A DNA stretch of 64,000 nucleotides from Arion vulgaris (taxonomy: Eukaryota > Mollusca > Gastropoda > Stylommatophora > Arionidae): contig CM036767.1 of the NCBI GenBank assembly GCA_020796225.1, positions 18,281,927 through 18,345,926 of the forward strand, read 5' to 3'. A program made the position numbers and the translations under genes. Below are positions 1-11,100 of this stretch, piece by piece; position 1 is the stretch's first letter; every line of letters begins with the position of its first letter. The notes under the pieces are model-generated. The model worked only from the letters and a program-made list of their open reading frames with translations, was not told where the DNA came from and searched no databases.

Positions 1-272
1 TTCTTCTTGTGTCTTAGTCAGGGGCCATGTGAGAAATCCTAACAGCTAAATAAGACAGGTTCTCTGATGGAACTCCCAGGGGCAAAAGAGGTAGGGAAAG
101 ACCCAGGAACACCTGGAGACGGGAGTTGGAGACGGAATGCAAGAAAATGAGGAGAGAGTGGAGAGATCTGGAAAGGATGGCCTTGAATAGGCGGGCTTGG
201 AAGGCCATTATTGCAGACCTATGCTTCCTAGGACGAAGGATGAAGAAGAAACTTGTCACAATGAACACTAAA
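1..272 (+). mobile_element. 3' end of an RTE-like LINE (R3 relative), C-terminal coding remnant
   Basis: One frame from about 91 reads as the C-terminus of an RTE-like ORF2: RPRNTWRRELE, then EWRDLERMALNRRAW, then IIADLC, followed by basic residues and a GAAGAAGAA-like end. This is the usual tail of RTE-type polymerases (RGRPR.TWRR...W...A.DR..W...V..LC). Reverse-transcriptase and endonuclease domains lie outside the window or are lost. The upstream part (14-90) fits the same tail but holds a stop. The same C-terminal text recurs as the 3' module of the chimeric SINE at 48861-49162. Confidence 0.8.
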
Positions 273-284
273 AGAGAATTGTAA

Positions 285-705
285 ACACATCTTTCTCCTC
301 ACATTATACTATCAGTGACACACTGGACGCTGACATCAAATGTAGAAGAAAACTAGTCACGAAAGAGATGAAGTGTCTACGCAGAATGCTGGAAGTATCA
401 AAAAGAGACCGGTTTAGAAATAAAGACATCCGGAAAAAAAGGTGGGTACAACATCAGTACCGAACTTCATCAACAACAACAATGGTATGGCCACATAAAT
501 AGATAATCAACAGATAGTGCGGCTCAAATAGCAACGCTTCTCTGATACAGTGGATACAAAACAAAAGGCCGTCTCCGCAAAAGGTGGACCTAAGAAATAA
601 CAGAGGCGGTGAAAAACACTATGAAGCACACACAAAAGCCCGGCTTAGAAATCTCTTCTTATCCTGACTGTGAGGCTAAATAGGATTAGAGAAATGAAAG
701 AAAGA
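285..705 (+). mobile_element. 5'-truncated R2 LINE fragment
   Basis: Decayed C-terminal coding of R2. In shifting frames one reads R.KLVT.EMKCLRRMLE, then RDRFRNKDIRKK, then a block matching the KWFGH region, and finally a K..RPRKRW-like block. Frameshifts and stops are frequent. The 3' end (about 640-700, with 'tcttatcctgac' and 'aggattagagaa') recurs at 53455-53545, which marks it as the true 3' end of the family. The copy at 58020-58575 is the closest relative in the window. Confidence 0.8.
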
Positions 706-896
706 AAGAAAGCATAGTCAAAACATCGTAGGACTACTTTCATTCAGGACATGACATATTTTCTTTCTCTGAAATTAATATTTAGTTGAAATATTCAAAA
801 TAGATGAGACTGCAGTAAAACTATTTGATTGGCAAAACACGTAATCACAAAGTACTGTAGTTTTACAAATTACAAAAATAATGACAAAATACAGCA

Positions 897-926
897 ACGT
901 TTCGACCAACAAGGCCTTTATCAAGT
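897..926 (-). other. Hammerhead-like core, possible Penelope-type relic
   Basis: On the minus strand, CTTGATAA is followed by a short hairpin (GGCC, 5-base loop, GGTC) and then GAAAC. This resembles the CUGANGA / stem II / GAAA core of hammerhead ribozymes found in Penelope-like elements. The core is degenerate: the C of CUGA is T and the second G is A. A better-preserved instance is at 18292-18320. The rest of 705-1195 shows no gene. Confidence 0.3.
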
Positions 927-1199
927 TGAAGAAACCTTGATTATTTTGTGCCTCTAGTCTCATGTTATTCAGATTGATTAATTGATGGATTGATAGAACC
1001 ATCACCATTGCACTTTGGTGACTTACCATAAGTGCTCCGGTCTCTTTCTTACACAGAAAGATCTCAGCGCAGGGCACGAACCCGTAGCACCGGCGAGTGT
1101 CCTGATGTAATTTAGAAGATGTTTAAGATCGTTTGTACGAATTTTAAAATATTTTTCAACTTTTTTCTAATGAATTTTGCCTCAGGCAGCGGCTTTCCA

Positions 1200-1415
1200 G
1201 CCTGCTCTTTTCGATTTTGAACTGGTAAGGGTACTTTTACGTGCTCAAATTGAACATGGGACCTACGTTTTATCGTCCGTCTCCGATAGGACTAGGACTC
1301 GATCTCACCTACACTGAGATCATGGTTCTCTAGAAAAATATCTTGATGGCTCTACGAGTGAGCGATCCAGGTACCTTTAGGACGAGAGCCGAGCACGTAA
1401 CCTCTATTCCACAGA
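1200..1415 (-). mobile_element. tRNA-derived SINE-B copy
   Basis: About 200 bp matching the copies at 11745-11968 and 52280-52445. Shared blocks on the plus strand include 'acgttttatcgtc', 'ctccgatag' and 'cacctacactgagatca'. The tRNA-like part is on the minus strand, with an A-box-like GAGGTTA and a B-box resembling AGGTACCTGGATC; the B-box is clearer in the 52-kb copy. This copy is decayed and no TSD was identified. Confidence 0.65.
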
Positions 1416-1562
1416 CCCTGTTATAAAGGAAGAGCGATATTCAGTTGTTCCCTAACATGTTTTCATTTGGCATGAACAGAGCTCTGATAAATTAGTTTCT
1501 TTTTAGACAAAATAGTTTAGTTCAACAATTAAAACTTACTTAGCGCAGACATTGAATGAGAA

Positions 1563-1951
1563 GTGTGGGACCACATAGGGCGAAACCTGCCTTCCCAGCG
1601 CAGGAGGGGGTCCGAATTAAGTCCCAGACCCGGACAGCCCAGGCAAATTAGGTTGTCCATAAAAAGACGGGTTAGCTGGGCAGATGACGTTCATCAACCC
1701 GGGAGGGCAGGTCGTCTTAAGGGTCGCTGCCCTGAAAGAAAATAGCAACCTGGTGTCTTGTAGATTGGCTGGAGACAGCAAAAGGTTAACGTAGAGCGAA
1801 CCCAGTAAACGCTGGTTGAAATCGGACACTTCACCGAAGGATAAACACTAGAGCTCCAAATGGTACTGAACGTTGTGACGTAAAATTGCGTTCTTGGCAA
1901 AGGCTGTGCATATGTCATAATTAGAATGATAAACATGGCCGAAAAAGAACA

Positions 1952-1996
<45 letters not shown>
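1563..1996 (+). mobile_element. Composite SINE with (GA)n tail
   Basis: The 3' half (about 1790-1890) matches the SINE-F copy at 35578-35921: 'gagcgaacc.agtaaacgctgg', 'gaaggataa.cac.agagctc' and 'tgtgacgtaaaa'. Both end in a (GA)n run. The 5' half (1563-1660: 'ccacatagggcgaaacc' and 'cagacccggacagcccagg') instead matches 51935-52020. So this is another head joined to a SINE-F-type tail. No coding potential. Confidence 0.6.
1955..1996 (+). repeat. (GA)21 microsatellite
   Basis: Uninterrupted GA dinucleotide run of about 42 bp. It is the 3' tail of the composite SINE that precedes it. The same type of tail ends the SINE at 35921 and the N5 LINE at about 15795. Confidence 0.95.
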
Positions 1997-2001
<5 letters not shown>

Positions 2002-3147
2002 AAGTCTTACGTTGCCATATTTAAAAACATAATTTATTGAAATGTTTGAACTTTGAACGCTTTCCTAATTTTTAATATTTCATGAAGCCATACACTGCAT
2101 TACAATCACCTTACAATGAAATAGGTCGCTTGGCAACTGTGTTGTTAAAATTTCTCTAGAATAAACAACAACAAGGAACGAAAAAAAATAAAGAAACAAT
2201 TTTATCATTTGCATTCTAAAACTCAGTAAATTAAATTAGTATTATAATTCGTTCAATGTCCACATGTTAATTCATGTCCACAGTTCAATGGGAATTGCAG
2301 CAAAAACCATAAAATATACAGTATCGAAGTATTTTTCTAACGTCGGGAAAATATGTATTTCCCATGGAGGTTTTCAATTGATTTAATCAAATGGTTACAA
2401 ATATACAAATTTGTATATTTGGGCATGAGAAATTGAACGGAATATAGAATATAATTTTATATTAGCTGATTCTGTCCAAGAAACGTTTCGCGTTGACATA
2501 TTTAGATAAACCACAGGGAAAGCAATTCACGACGTCTGTCACCCTAGAGACTATAGTGAACAAAAGCCTGAACAATCACAGATAACAATAGGATGTCTGG
2601 CAAGCTGATACAATTCCCCTTCAATTTCCCTTTCTTGTCATCTTTATAGTAAAAGCAACGATTTACAGATATTGACTCTCTTATAATTTCGCTTCTTTTA
2701 GTCTGTACAAATTTACGTTCATGTTCTAATCTTTACACTTTCGCTCCCACTGATTTTGTTTGTTTTGTCATTTAGACTAATCGGATTGTTGCCACTTATT
2801 TTCTCTCGTTTCATTTTTTGGCGCTAAGTCTTATTATTTTTGCGGCAACAGCTAGTTTTTTTATGATGTTGTTAAAGATACCAACATAATTCTTCAGTTC
2901 ACCATGAAGACTCTTGTCTGTTTAGAATGTCCCCTTTTCCGTTTTCATTGTGGGTTCTACACAAGTGCTTGTATAGTAGCACTCGACTGTGCAAGGTATG
3001 CTTGAGCAACCCGCAATTTCCCTCTTAACCTTGGTGATCATTATGCTTCTGTCAAGTGCTTAGCCACATGTCTGTATTTGAGCTCTGTGTATTATCTCAT
3101 TCTGAGATTAGGTCGAAGACATCTGTTGACAAAGGTCTAAATCTTAT
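1997..3147. other. AT-rich interval without recognised genes
   Basis: About 1.15 kb of AT-rich sequence. No ORF of convincing length or composition, no SINE or LINE motif and no tandem array was recognised. Confidence 0.6.
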
Positions 3148-3158
3148 TTGTATTTAAC

Positions 3159-3371
3159 GGCCACGCGGGCCCAGCGTGTTCGTAGCGCGTTGGACCACGG
3201 GTGACAAGTCCTCTGTATGTGCGGGTTCAACTCCGCGGACTGGCAGAAAAGCTACAGGTTCCCCAGATTTACGGTGTTCGTGGCACCGAACCGAAGGGTT
3301 ACGATGTTCATGACACCGAGCCGTAGAGCTTTCAGCTCAAGTGTTTCTGGATCGAGAAAAAAAAAAAAAAA
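3159..3371 (+). mobile_element. tRNA-derived SINE-A, complete copy with TSD
   Basis: The head looks like a tRNA: an A-box-like block in GTAGCGCGTTGGACCAC, and a B-box GGTTCAACTCC at 3224-3234 inside a GCGGG...CCGCGG stem. A duplicated CGGTGTTCGTGGCACCG / GATGTTCATGACACCG body follows, and the element ends in a poly(A) tail at about 3356-3371. It is flanked by an 11-bp TSD, ttgtatttaac, at 3148-3158 and 3372-3382. Other copies are at 50088-50294 (minus) and 55622-55803. Poly(A) tail and TSD indicate LINE-mediated insertion. Confidence 0.93.
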
Positions 3372-3479
3372 TTGTATTTAACTTGGTGATTCGCCATGTT
3401 TTTGAGCCATATAACAAGACAGATTTCATATTTGGACTGAATATCCCGAGTTTTGAATTAGTAGAAATGACAGTAGATT

Positions 3480-3582
3480 TTCACAACAGCGCGTTCAACA
3501 GAACGGTGCATTCCGGATTCAAACCCCCAACCTTCGGATCGCAAGATAAAAGCTTAACCACTTAACCACAGAGACCTAGGAT
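3480..3582 (-). mobile_element. tRNA-derived SINE-C fragment
   Basis: The minus strand reads as a tRNA-like unit: GTGGTTAAGTGGTTAAGC (A-box), CTTGCGATCCGAAGG, then GGGTTTGAATCCGG (B-box). It matches the better-bounded copy at 36609-36860. It is not a real tRNA gene because the acceptor arms do not pair. Confidence 0.75.
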
Positions 3583-4050
3583 TAAATAGGTTACAATACC
3601 ATATAAAATAAACAATCAAACATACAAGTCTGATCGAGTGAGTGGCTAGAACATCGGTCTCTGGGTCATGATATATAATTTCTCAGTAATGTAACTGAGA
3701 TCAATGTATAAGAAACCTTATGATAGCAACCAACATGAAAAAAAACCTACCGGAAACTCACTAAAACACACTTTTCAAATGACAAACTTCCGGACAATTC
3801 TTCTAAATTTTCTGGAATAGTCGGTATCTTAGTGTGACTTATTCGGTCACCAGGATATTGACCTGTTCTTAAAACTGGATGAGTCGCCCAGGGCTTTTTC
3901 TGTTCCGTTCTCTTGTTCCCTTGGTAATGCTGTACTTCCGGGGCAGACTAAGTATAAACAAAACGACAAATCCCGTAGGAAAGTTTTGAAAAGTCTTGTT
4001 TTGTCTTGAATGAAAACTCAGTGACTACTACTATTAAGCTATGCTAATTT
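3583..4050. other. No recognised feature
   Basis: No gene, repeat family or array recognised. ORFs here are short and of random composition. Confidence 0.5.
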
Positions 4051-4055
4051 TAAAA

Positions 4056-4395
4056 AAATTTGAAACTTGTGAGCACAGAAAAGTTATTTAAAAAAAAGAA
4101 AATACAAAATGTAATTATCAACCATAATAAGCTGATTATCAAAAGAATAAGAATAAAACAATCAAGGCTCTTCGGGCATACAATTCGAAGAGAAGGTTTA
4201 GAATATATGGTGACAATAGGTAACATTCTGGGAAGGAGAGATCGTGGAAGACAGAGGGAGAAGATGTTCAATGGTCTGACATCGTTGTTCGATAAAAGAT
4301 CGATGTCAGAACTGATTAACTGCACAAATGATATAGAGTTGAGGAGAGACATGATGACCTACGCCAGCAGTCATGATACTTGATTGATTGAGCTA
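4056..4395 (+). mobile_element. 5'-truncated R4 LINE, open C-terminal frame
   Basis: A reading frame at 4060-4383 encodes the C-terminus of an RTE-like polymerase: LIIKRIRIKQSRLFGH, RREGLEYMVT, a basic GRRDRGRQREKM stretch (the equivalent of RGRPRRRW), and a terminal ELRRDMMTYASSHDT. The stop is followed at once by TTGATTGATTGAG, the (TGAT)n tail of the family. Residues 1-25 are not element-like. The copy at 40500-40880 has the same order with more of the upstream RRM.IIPWTAK block. Confidence 0.85.
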
Positions 4396-4489
4396 GCTAT
4401 CGTATACAGAATTTATACAAGCTACTCTATATAAATACAATCTCAATTAAACATATACTCAACTATTTTTTTGGTGACTAGTATTAATT

Positions 4490-5060
4490 CATAATTCTCC
4501 AGAATTCAAATATCTCGGGAGTATATTCACAGCAGATGGAAAGATGGACAGAGAAATCGAGACTAGATGTCAGAAGGCAAATGCAGTGACATACCAACTG
4601 TCACCACTATTAAAACATCCATACATTAACATGGCAGTCAAACGACAACTGATAAACTGCATATTTATTCCAACTCTTTGCTATCAGTGCCAAACATGGC
4701 CCTGACTAAGACACAAGAAAGAAAGATTACAACATGTGAAATGAGATGTCTACGAAAAGCTGTCAATGTTACAAGGAGAGATAGAGTGAGAAACGAGAAT
4801 ATCAGAAGCATCGTTGGTACTATAACATGAATACAGTACATCGAGAAGCAAAGAATCAAGTGGTTCGGTCATCTAATGAGAATGGAACCACATTTATTAC
4901 CATCACGTGCCTACAATAATCGACGCTCAGGTCGCAGAGGCAGGCCAAGAACACGATGGATATATAATATCTCAGAGTCCTGCGAAAGCATGGACTGACA
5001 ACGTCAAGCGCAACACACCTGGCACAAGATAGGAAACTAACTCTCCCACGACTCTTCACG
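4490..5060 (+). mobile_element. Longest R2 LINE fragment in the window
   Basis: This copy retains more 5' coding than the others. In broken frames one reads EFKYLGSIFTADG (end of the RT thumb), YQLSPLLKHP, INCIFIPTLCYQCQTW, CEMRCLRKAVN, VTRRDRVRNENIR, IEKQRIKWFGHLMRM, and SGRRGRPRTRW. The RCLRKAVNVTRRDRVRNEN block (about 4741-4800) is the region from which the 43-bp array at 19736-34637 was built. Several frameshifts and stops show it is dead. Confidence 0.88.
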
Positions 5061-5142
5061 ACAAATGTGGTTAGGATAAGTATTAATTCACAGTAAACGT
5101 CCATGACAAACGATTCATTTACACGCTTCACAATTTAGTTAC

Positions 5143-5725
5143 TTAGAAAGCCGCTTTAACGCTGAAAGCAGAAAAAAACCGCGTTAACTCCTTGTGAACC
5201 AAACGCCACATTATGTCGCTTTGGGTTGGATGCCTTTTTACCAGGAGCAACACTCTCTCTCTCTTTGCCTTTTTACCCCGGGTTGGGCATAGGCCCTCAA
5301 CCAACTCATGCCAAGTCTTCCTATCTCTAGCTATCTCCTGCAGCTCCCTCCAGCTCTTCTTTATATTGTTGATCTCTGCCTCCAAATCTCGTCTCCATGT
5401 ATTTCTCGCCTCCCTTCTTTCGCTGTCCCTGCGGGTTCAGGCAAGGACCCTTCTTGTTATATTCCCCTCCGGTTTTCGCAAAGTGTGTCCTATCCAGCGC
5501 CAGCGTCTTTTTTTAACCTGTTCGTTCACTGGAATCTGTCTTGTTCTCTCCATAAGTTCCTCATTTGTGACCCTATCATACCATCTTATTCCCTCTATTC
5601 TGCGCAGACACCAGTTGATGAATGTTTGCAATTTATACGCTATTATTTTAGTAGTTCTCCATGTTTCTGACCCATACAGTAGAACTGCTTTAACATTAGA
5701 GTTAAATATCCAATTTTTGTTCTAG
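5143..5725 (-). mobile_element. R3-related LINE 3' part, nearly open
   Basis: Minus-strand frames give, in order, INWCLRRIEGIRWYDRVTNE (5631 down), KKRRWRWIGHTLRKP, NITRRVLA, then after a break EAEINNIKKSWRELQEIARD, RKTWHELVEGLCPTRG. This is the standard C-terminal arrangement of RTE-like ORF2: core W..RVTNEEL, RRWRW.GH.LR, and W...A.DR..W..LV..LC. Only a few frame breaks are needed to restore collinearity, so it is younger than most copies here. Position 5437 begins with a stop in the RVLA* region. Confidence 0.85.
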
Positions 5726-5749
5726 ATTAGGAGCAACACTAAAGGTAGT

Positions 5750-6130
5750 TTTTTAATCTAACAACAAATGGCTTGTAAAAACATGACCTTTGCCCTAGTC
5801 CACTAAGAGTTAAAAACACTCTAAAAGTGTCTCTGAAATGCTTCGATATAGACACCAAGCGCTGGGAATCCATGGCGCAAAATCGCAAATGTGGCGCTGT
5901 AACAACACAAGAGAAACCCGCATAGCTGAGAATCATCGTGCCGTTGAGGTACAGAGAAAACGCGCTGCGCGAAAAGACAGAACACACAACACCCACGTGT
6001 CTAAATTTGATCATGTATGCCACACTTATGGTAGTGAATTGTGTTATAGGAATGGATTCTACAGTTACTTCCGCACACACCAGAGAGGTGCAGCAGCACA
6101 TGTCTGAGGCAGTTGCCATCATCGCTTGAG
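5750..6130 (+). mobile_element. Z6 LINE C-terminus with degenerate zinc finger
   Basis: The frame 5838-6107 carries EVQRKRAARKDRTHN followed by HVCHTYGSELCYRNGFYSYF and RTH. This matches the layout of a C-terminal C2H2-like finger (C..C.R.C.SRIGL.SH.RTH) found at the end of some LINE ORF2 proteins. Several ligands are lost: the first CxxC pair reads C..Y. Upstream, in another frame, NTLKVSLKCFDIDTKRWESM matches the usual KDTLK.SLK...I....WE block. A second copy is at 56360-56715. Confidence 0.65.
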
Positions 6131-6239
6131 ATGGACGGCTATTAAATTACATTACATAGAAAGCTACACAGAGCGGCTCTACGCATCTACGGAGTTAGTA
6201 CGAAATAAAACCACAAGAAAAAAGATCGATCATGTGACG

Positions 6240-6736
6240 CGGGTCTTCTTTTCTCTAACTTTGGTATATCTCACAGCGTAAGGATAAGAAGGGATTTATA
6301 GAACGGGTTTTTTCGTTCGCATCATAAATATGTAATTCACTGCCTCAGTTATTTCTGAGGACCATCTTTTTGCTTGGACGACCTTTTGCTTTGTATCCAC
6401 TGTCGCCCGAGCGGTTACAGGGCCCAAATTTGGGGTGTAAGGAATAGAACCACTTTACCTGACACGCATGTAGTAAGAGGCGAATAAGGAGGTTTGGCTG
6501 AAATCGGATGCATGTGTCCTAAACGATTAGAAGTCTATGCGTTTAGAGGCCTACCAAACCAATGCGCAACTTATACACGTTCTTGGCAAAGATCAAACAT
6601 ATCACAAAGAGTAATTAAAATTGGTCGTAAAGAACGAACGCAAAGAAGAAGAAGAAGTATCCACTGTATCGTAGTAACATTGCTTTTGAGGCGCACTGTC
6701 TGTTGGCAATCTGCTTATTGCTGCACTCATTCAAAG
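6240..6736 (-). mobile_element. R2 LINE fragment split by a SINE-F insertion
   Basis: Decayed R2 3' coding on the minus strand. It covers 6240-6403 (sense: KGRPSKQKD-like block) and resumes at 6657-6736, where the sense strand runs through the INRQCASK block. The interruption is the SINE-F at 6404-6656. The uninterrupted form of the junction is visible in the R2 copy at 285-705 ('gatacagtggatac'). Confidence 0.75.
6404..6656 (+). mobile_element. SINE-F, short (GAA)n-tail type, with TSD
   Basis: A 253-bp element starting CGCCCGAGCGGTTAC, with the shared head (GGGCCCAAATTTGGGG, TAGTAAGAGGCGAATAAGG). It has a short body ending in AAGAACGAACGCAAAGAAGAAG. The 11-bp TSD gtatccactgt occupies 6393-6403 and 6657-6667. 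The same element in reverse is at 43460-43720. The body after the head differs from the (GA)n form at 35578 and from the LINE-tailed forms at 44333 and 49387. Confidence 0.92.
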
Positions 6737-7137
6737 TTAAAATTATGTGGTGACCGGTCTCTGCAAGTAGAGTCGGCTCAGATGTAATTATTTTGAGAAT
6801 GAGCTTAGATGCTGGCGCTTTTTTCAGGAAAAAAGAAAAGGGTGGGTTTAGGGGCAGTAGAATGGAAGATAAAAAGAAACAAGATTGCAAAAACTGGAAT
6901 ACTGTATTAATGAGAGTGCCACGAAAAAAAACTGAAACATACAATTATTCAGAAAATACAAATTCTGATAAACGTTAAAGTTGGTGGAGTAAAAAAGGGT
7001 ACCAGAAATGTATAACACAGACGTTATGGCACCCACAGACACAGTGTTAGACAGCGCTGGTATATATCATATCAACTACAAATATAAAATGAAACGGTCA
7101 TTTGATATCACTGTAGAAATCTAATAATGCGATAGTT
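6737..7137. other. No recognised feature
   Basis: AT-rich. Short ORFs on both strands lack recognisable motifs. No array. Confidence 0.5.
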
Positions 7138-7221
7138 CAGTGGTTTTCAAACTATATATGTCTCGGATCTTCGGGAATGTCTATTTTTTTAATTTTAAAA
7201 GGAAATAAAGCATCTAATCAG

Positions 7222-7447
7222 AGACAATTCTTCTTCTTCTTCTTCTTCTTCTTCTTCTTCTGTGATCGCCCGCTGTCAATTCAGGCGGAAGTCATGACGC
7301 TTGGTATTGCTCTTCTGACTGATTTTTTTCGTGAGGCATGCTTACCATTTGACTGGTGACCCTCGCCATGCCTTCACCGACTTCAGAGGTACTTGAAGAT
7401 TTGATCCTTAATTCTCTTTCAACATAAGACCAGGTTTTTGGGGGATT
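7222..7447 (-). mobile_element. SINE-E copy, 5'-truncated, (TTC)n at left
   Basis: A (TTC)n run at about 7230-7261 is the (GAA)n tail seen from the minus strand. It is followed by 'cgcccgctgtcaattcaggcgg', 'ctgactgattttt', 'ccctcgcca' and 'cttcagaggtact', which match 50545-50760. The tRNA-like head present in the 50-kb copy is missing. The element sits in a possible decayed hAT relic (7138-7780) that I could not bound. Confidence 0.7.
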
Positions 7448-7839
7448 ATATCAAGATTTGTAAGCCAACAAATAGAAAAAAAAATAAGAATGGACTCCTT
7501 ACAGAGAATAACCTTAGTATCCAAAGTGCCTTTAGAGTTTGGTCTAATTTGTATAGAGCGCCAAAGAAATACTGAGCTCGCTTCTGTGTCCCCTAACAGA
7601 AGTGAGACTTATTGTTAAATGATCCAAATCGAGAAGAACAGACTGGAAATCCGTTTAACAGGCAAAATTAATTATAAAGTTTAAAAAATAAAATTTATGC
7701 AAATTATTTTCATCATTTTTAAAATTTCATTGGGGACCCTCGCCGGCGCTACGGAGCCAGGCACTGCCACTGAGATCTTCTTTTAAAAATAAGATATCGG
7801 AGCACACATGGTTACTCACCGAAGTGTATTGATGATGGT

Positions 7840-7940
<101 letters not shown>

Positions 7941-8044
7941 TATCCAGCAACACTTGAGCTCTTATGCTTATGTTATGAAATATTTATGTTGTAAATAACA
8001 TTTGAAGAACTTGGATTTTGTGAATCTTCTACCCACTCTGAACT

Positions 8045-11000
8045 TGAGCAAGAATTTGACTGCCCTAGCGTTAGTGTCATAAAGGGATTGAGAAATTATT
8101 AGGAGAAGTGAAAGATAAAAGCGAAAAACAAAATCTATATCTTAATGTGGCAAAAACAAAATCTATATCTTAATGTGGCAAAAACAAAATCTATATCTTA
8201 ATGTGGTAAAAACAAAATCTATATCTCAATGTGGCAAAAACAAAATCTATATCTCAATGTGGCAAAAACAAAATCTATATCTTAATGTGGCAAAAACAAA
8301 ATCTATATCTTAATGTGGCAAAAACAAAATCTATATCTTAATGTGGCAAAAACAAAATCTATATCTTAATGTGGCAAAAACAAAATCTATATCTTAATGT
8401 GGCAAAAACAAAATCTATATCTTAATGTGGCAAAAACAAAATCTATATCTTAATGTGGCAAAAACAAAATCTATATCTTAATGTGGCAAAAACAAAATCT
8501 ATATCTTAATGTGGCAAAAACAAAATCTATATCTTAATGTGGCAAAAAAAAATCTATATCTCAATGTGGCAAAAACAAAATCTATATCTTAATGTGGCAA
8601 AAACAAAATCTATATCTTAATGTGGCAAAAACAAAATCTATATCTTAATGTAACAAAAACAAAATCTATATCTTAATGTGGCAAAAACAAAATCTATATC
8701 TTAATGTGGCAAAAACAAAATATATATCTCAATGTGGTAAAAACAAAATCTATATCTCAATGTGGCAAAAAAAAAATCTATATCTCAATGTGGTAAAAAC
8801 AAAATCTATATTTCAATGTGGCAAAAACAAAATCTATATCTTAATGTGGAAAAAACAAAATCTATATCTTAATGTGGCAAAAACAAAATCTATATCTTAA
8901 TGGCAAAACAAAATCTATATCTCAATGTGGCAAAACAAAATCTATATCTTAATGTGTAAAACAAAATCTATATCTCAATGTGGCAAAAACAAAATCTATA
9001 TCTCAATGTGGCAAACACAAAATCTATATCTTAATGTGGCAAAAACAAAATCTATATCTTAATGTGGCAAAAACAAAATCTATATCTTAATGTGCAAAAC
9101 AAAATCTATATCTTAATGTGGCAAAACAAAATCTATATCTTAATGTGGCAAAATCAAAATTATATCTTAATGTGGCAAAAACAAAATCTATATCTTAATG
9201 TGGCAAAAACAAAATCTATATCTTAATGTGGCAAAAACAAAATCTATATCTTAATGTGGCAAAAACAAAATCTATATCTTAATGTGCAAACAAAATCTAT
9301 ATCTCAATGTGGCAAAACAAAATCTATATCTTAATGTGGCAAAAACAAAATCTATATCTTAATGTGGCAAAAACAAAATCTATATCTTAATGTGGCAAAA
9401 ACAAAATCTATATCTTAATGTGTAAAACAAAATCTATATCTCAATGTGGAAAACAAAATCTATATCTCAATGTGCAAAACAAAATCTATATCTTAATGTG
9501 GCAAAAACAAAATCTATATCTTAATGTGGCAAAAACAAAATCTATATCTTAATGAGGCAAAAACAAAATCTATATCTTAATGTGGCAAAAACAAAATCTA
9601 TATCTTAATGTCAAAACAAAATCTATATCTTAATGTGGCAAAACAAAATCTATATCTTAATGTGGCAAAAACAAAATCTATATCTTAATGTGGCAAAAAC
9701 AAAATCTATATCTTAATGTGGCAAAAACAAAATCTATATCTTAATGTAACAAAATCTATATCTCAATGTGCAAAACAAAATCTATATTAATGTGGCAAAC
9801 AAAATCTATATCTTAATGTGGCAAAACAAAATCTATATCTTAATGTGGCAAAAACAAAATCTATATCTTAATGTGGCAAAAACAAAATCTATATCTTAAT
9901 GTGGCAAAAACAAAATCTATATCTCAATGTGGTAAAAACAAAATCTATATCTTAATGTGGCAAAAACAAAATCTATATCTTAATGTGGCAAAAACAAAAT
10001 CTATATCTTAATGTGGCAAAAACAAAATCTATATCTTAATGTGGCAAAAACAAAATCTATATCTTAATGTGGCAAAAACAAAATCTATATCTTAATGTGG
10101 TAAAAACAAAATCTATATCTTAATGTGGCAAAAACAAAATCTATATCTCAATGTGGCAAAACAAAATCTATATCTTAATGTGGCAAAAACAAAATCTATA
10201 TCTCAATGTGGCAAAAACAAAATCTATATCTTAATGTGGCAAAAACAAAATCTATATCTTAATGTGGCAAAAACAAAATCTATATCTTAATGTGGCAAAA
10301 ACAAAATCTATATCTTAATGTGGCAAAAACAAAATCTATATCTTAATGTGGCAAAAACAAAATCTATATCTTAATGTGGCAAAAACAAAATCTATATCTT
10401 AATGTGGCAAAAACAAAATCTATATCTTAATGTGGCAAAAACAAAAATAATGACAACAGATAAAACGAACATAACAAAAGATATTTTTATCAATGGAGAG
10501 AAAGTAGAAAATGTGAACAGTTTTGAATATCTTGTTACTCTAACAACAGATGGAAATGGGATGAAGGAAATTAAAAGAAGAACAAACACGGTTTTACAAA
10601 AAATTAAACAACTCAAAACAATATGGAACGGAACTGATAAGAAAAAGATCAGAATACTAAGATCATGCATAATCCCAGTGGCAACGTATGGGAGTGAAGC
10701 ATGGGCGTTTAATAAAGCAATGGAAAAACATATATGTGCTTTCGAATATAAGTGTTATAGAAGAGTCCTACGTATATCTTGGACAGAGAAGAGAACAAAT
10801 AGATCTATCCAGAAAGAACTCAAAATCAAAGAAAACTGGCTGATGCTACAAATAAGAAAGAGAGAATTGAGATATTTTGGACATATAAAAAGACAAGAAG
10901 GGCTGGAGAAGACCATCATGGAAGGAGACATACCGGCAAAGAGAAGAAGAGGAAGACCACGGAGAAGATGGAGTCAAGTTGTATCTGATGGTTTGAACAT

Positions 11001-11100
11001 GACGGCTGCAGAGGCAGGACATCTGACCTATGAGAGAGAAATTCAGGAGAACTGTTGGGATATTAAAGTTCTGCTCAGGACAAGCTATTTGATGATGAGC
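8045..11100 (+). mobile_element. R1 LINE copy interrupted by its own internal array
   Basis: The left flank (about 8058-8150) reads, with one base missing, as RT sequence: TALALVS, then KGIEKLLGEVKDKSEKQ and NLYLNVAKTK. It aligns with the corresponding part of the R1 copy at 60650 (KEGLENLIMTTKKHSEDQ). After the 28-bp array the same ORF resumes at 10420 with NLYLNVAKTKIMTTDK and runs to the C-terminus and the TTTGATGATGAG tail at about 11097. The FADD catalytic box just before TALALVS is damaged by a deletion. So one element copy contains the array between codons of its own RT. Confidence 0.9.
8124..10446 (+). repeat. 28-bp minisatellite, about 83 units, seeded from RT coding
   Basis: The unit is aaaaacaaaatctatatc plus ttaatgtggc (28 bp). 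Variants are C/T in 'atctCaatg', 'ggTaaaa', and loss of one or more A. The unit is the DNA for QNLYLNVAK of R1 RT plus one base, so successive units fall in all three frames. ORFs read across it (for example 8676-8900) are artefacts. Units at both ends join element sequence without a gap. Units with short deletions cluster at 8900-9800. Confidence 0.97.

Noticed and set aside
5213..5725. 170-aa plus-strand ORF
   Set aside because: It is antisense to an R3-related LINE C-terminus that has clear motifs on the minus strand.
7138..7780. hAT element starting CAGTGGTTTTCAAACT and ending ...CCACTG
   Set aside because: Only six bases of the right end match the TIR, and the flanking octamers differ. 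I cannot bound it.
8124..10446. CRISPR-like array
   Set aside because: The units are contiguous with no unique spacers, the setting is eukaryotic, and the unit is LINE-derived. The same applies to the 26-, 43- and 54-bp arrays.
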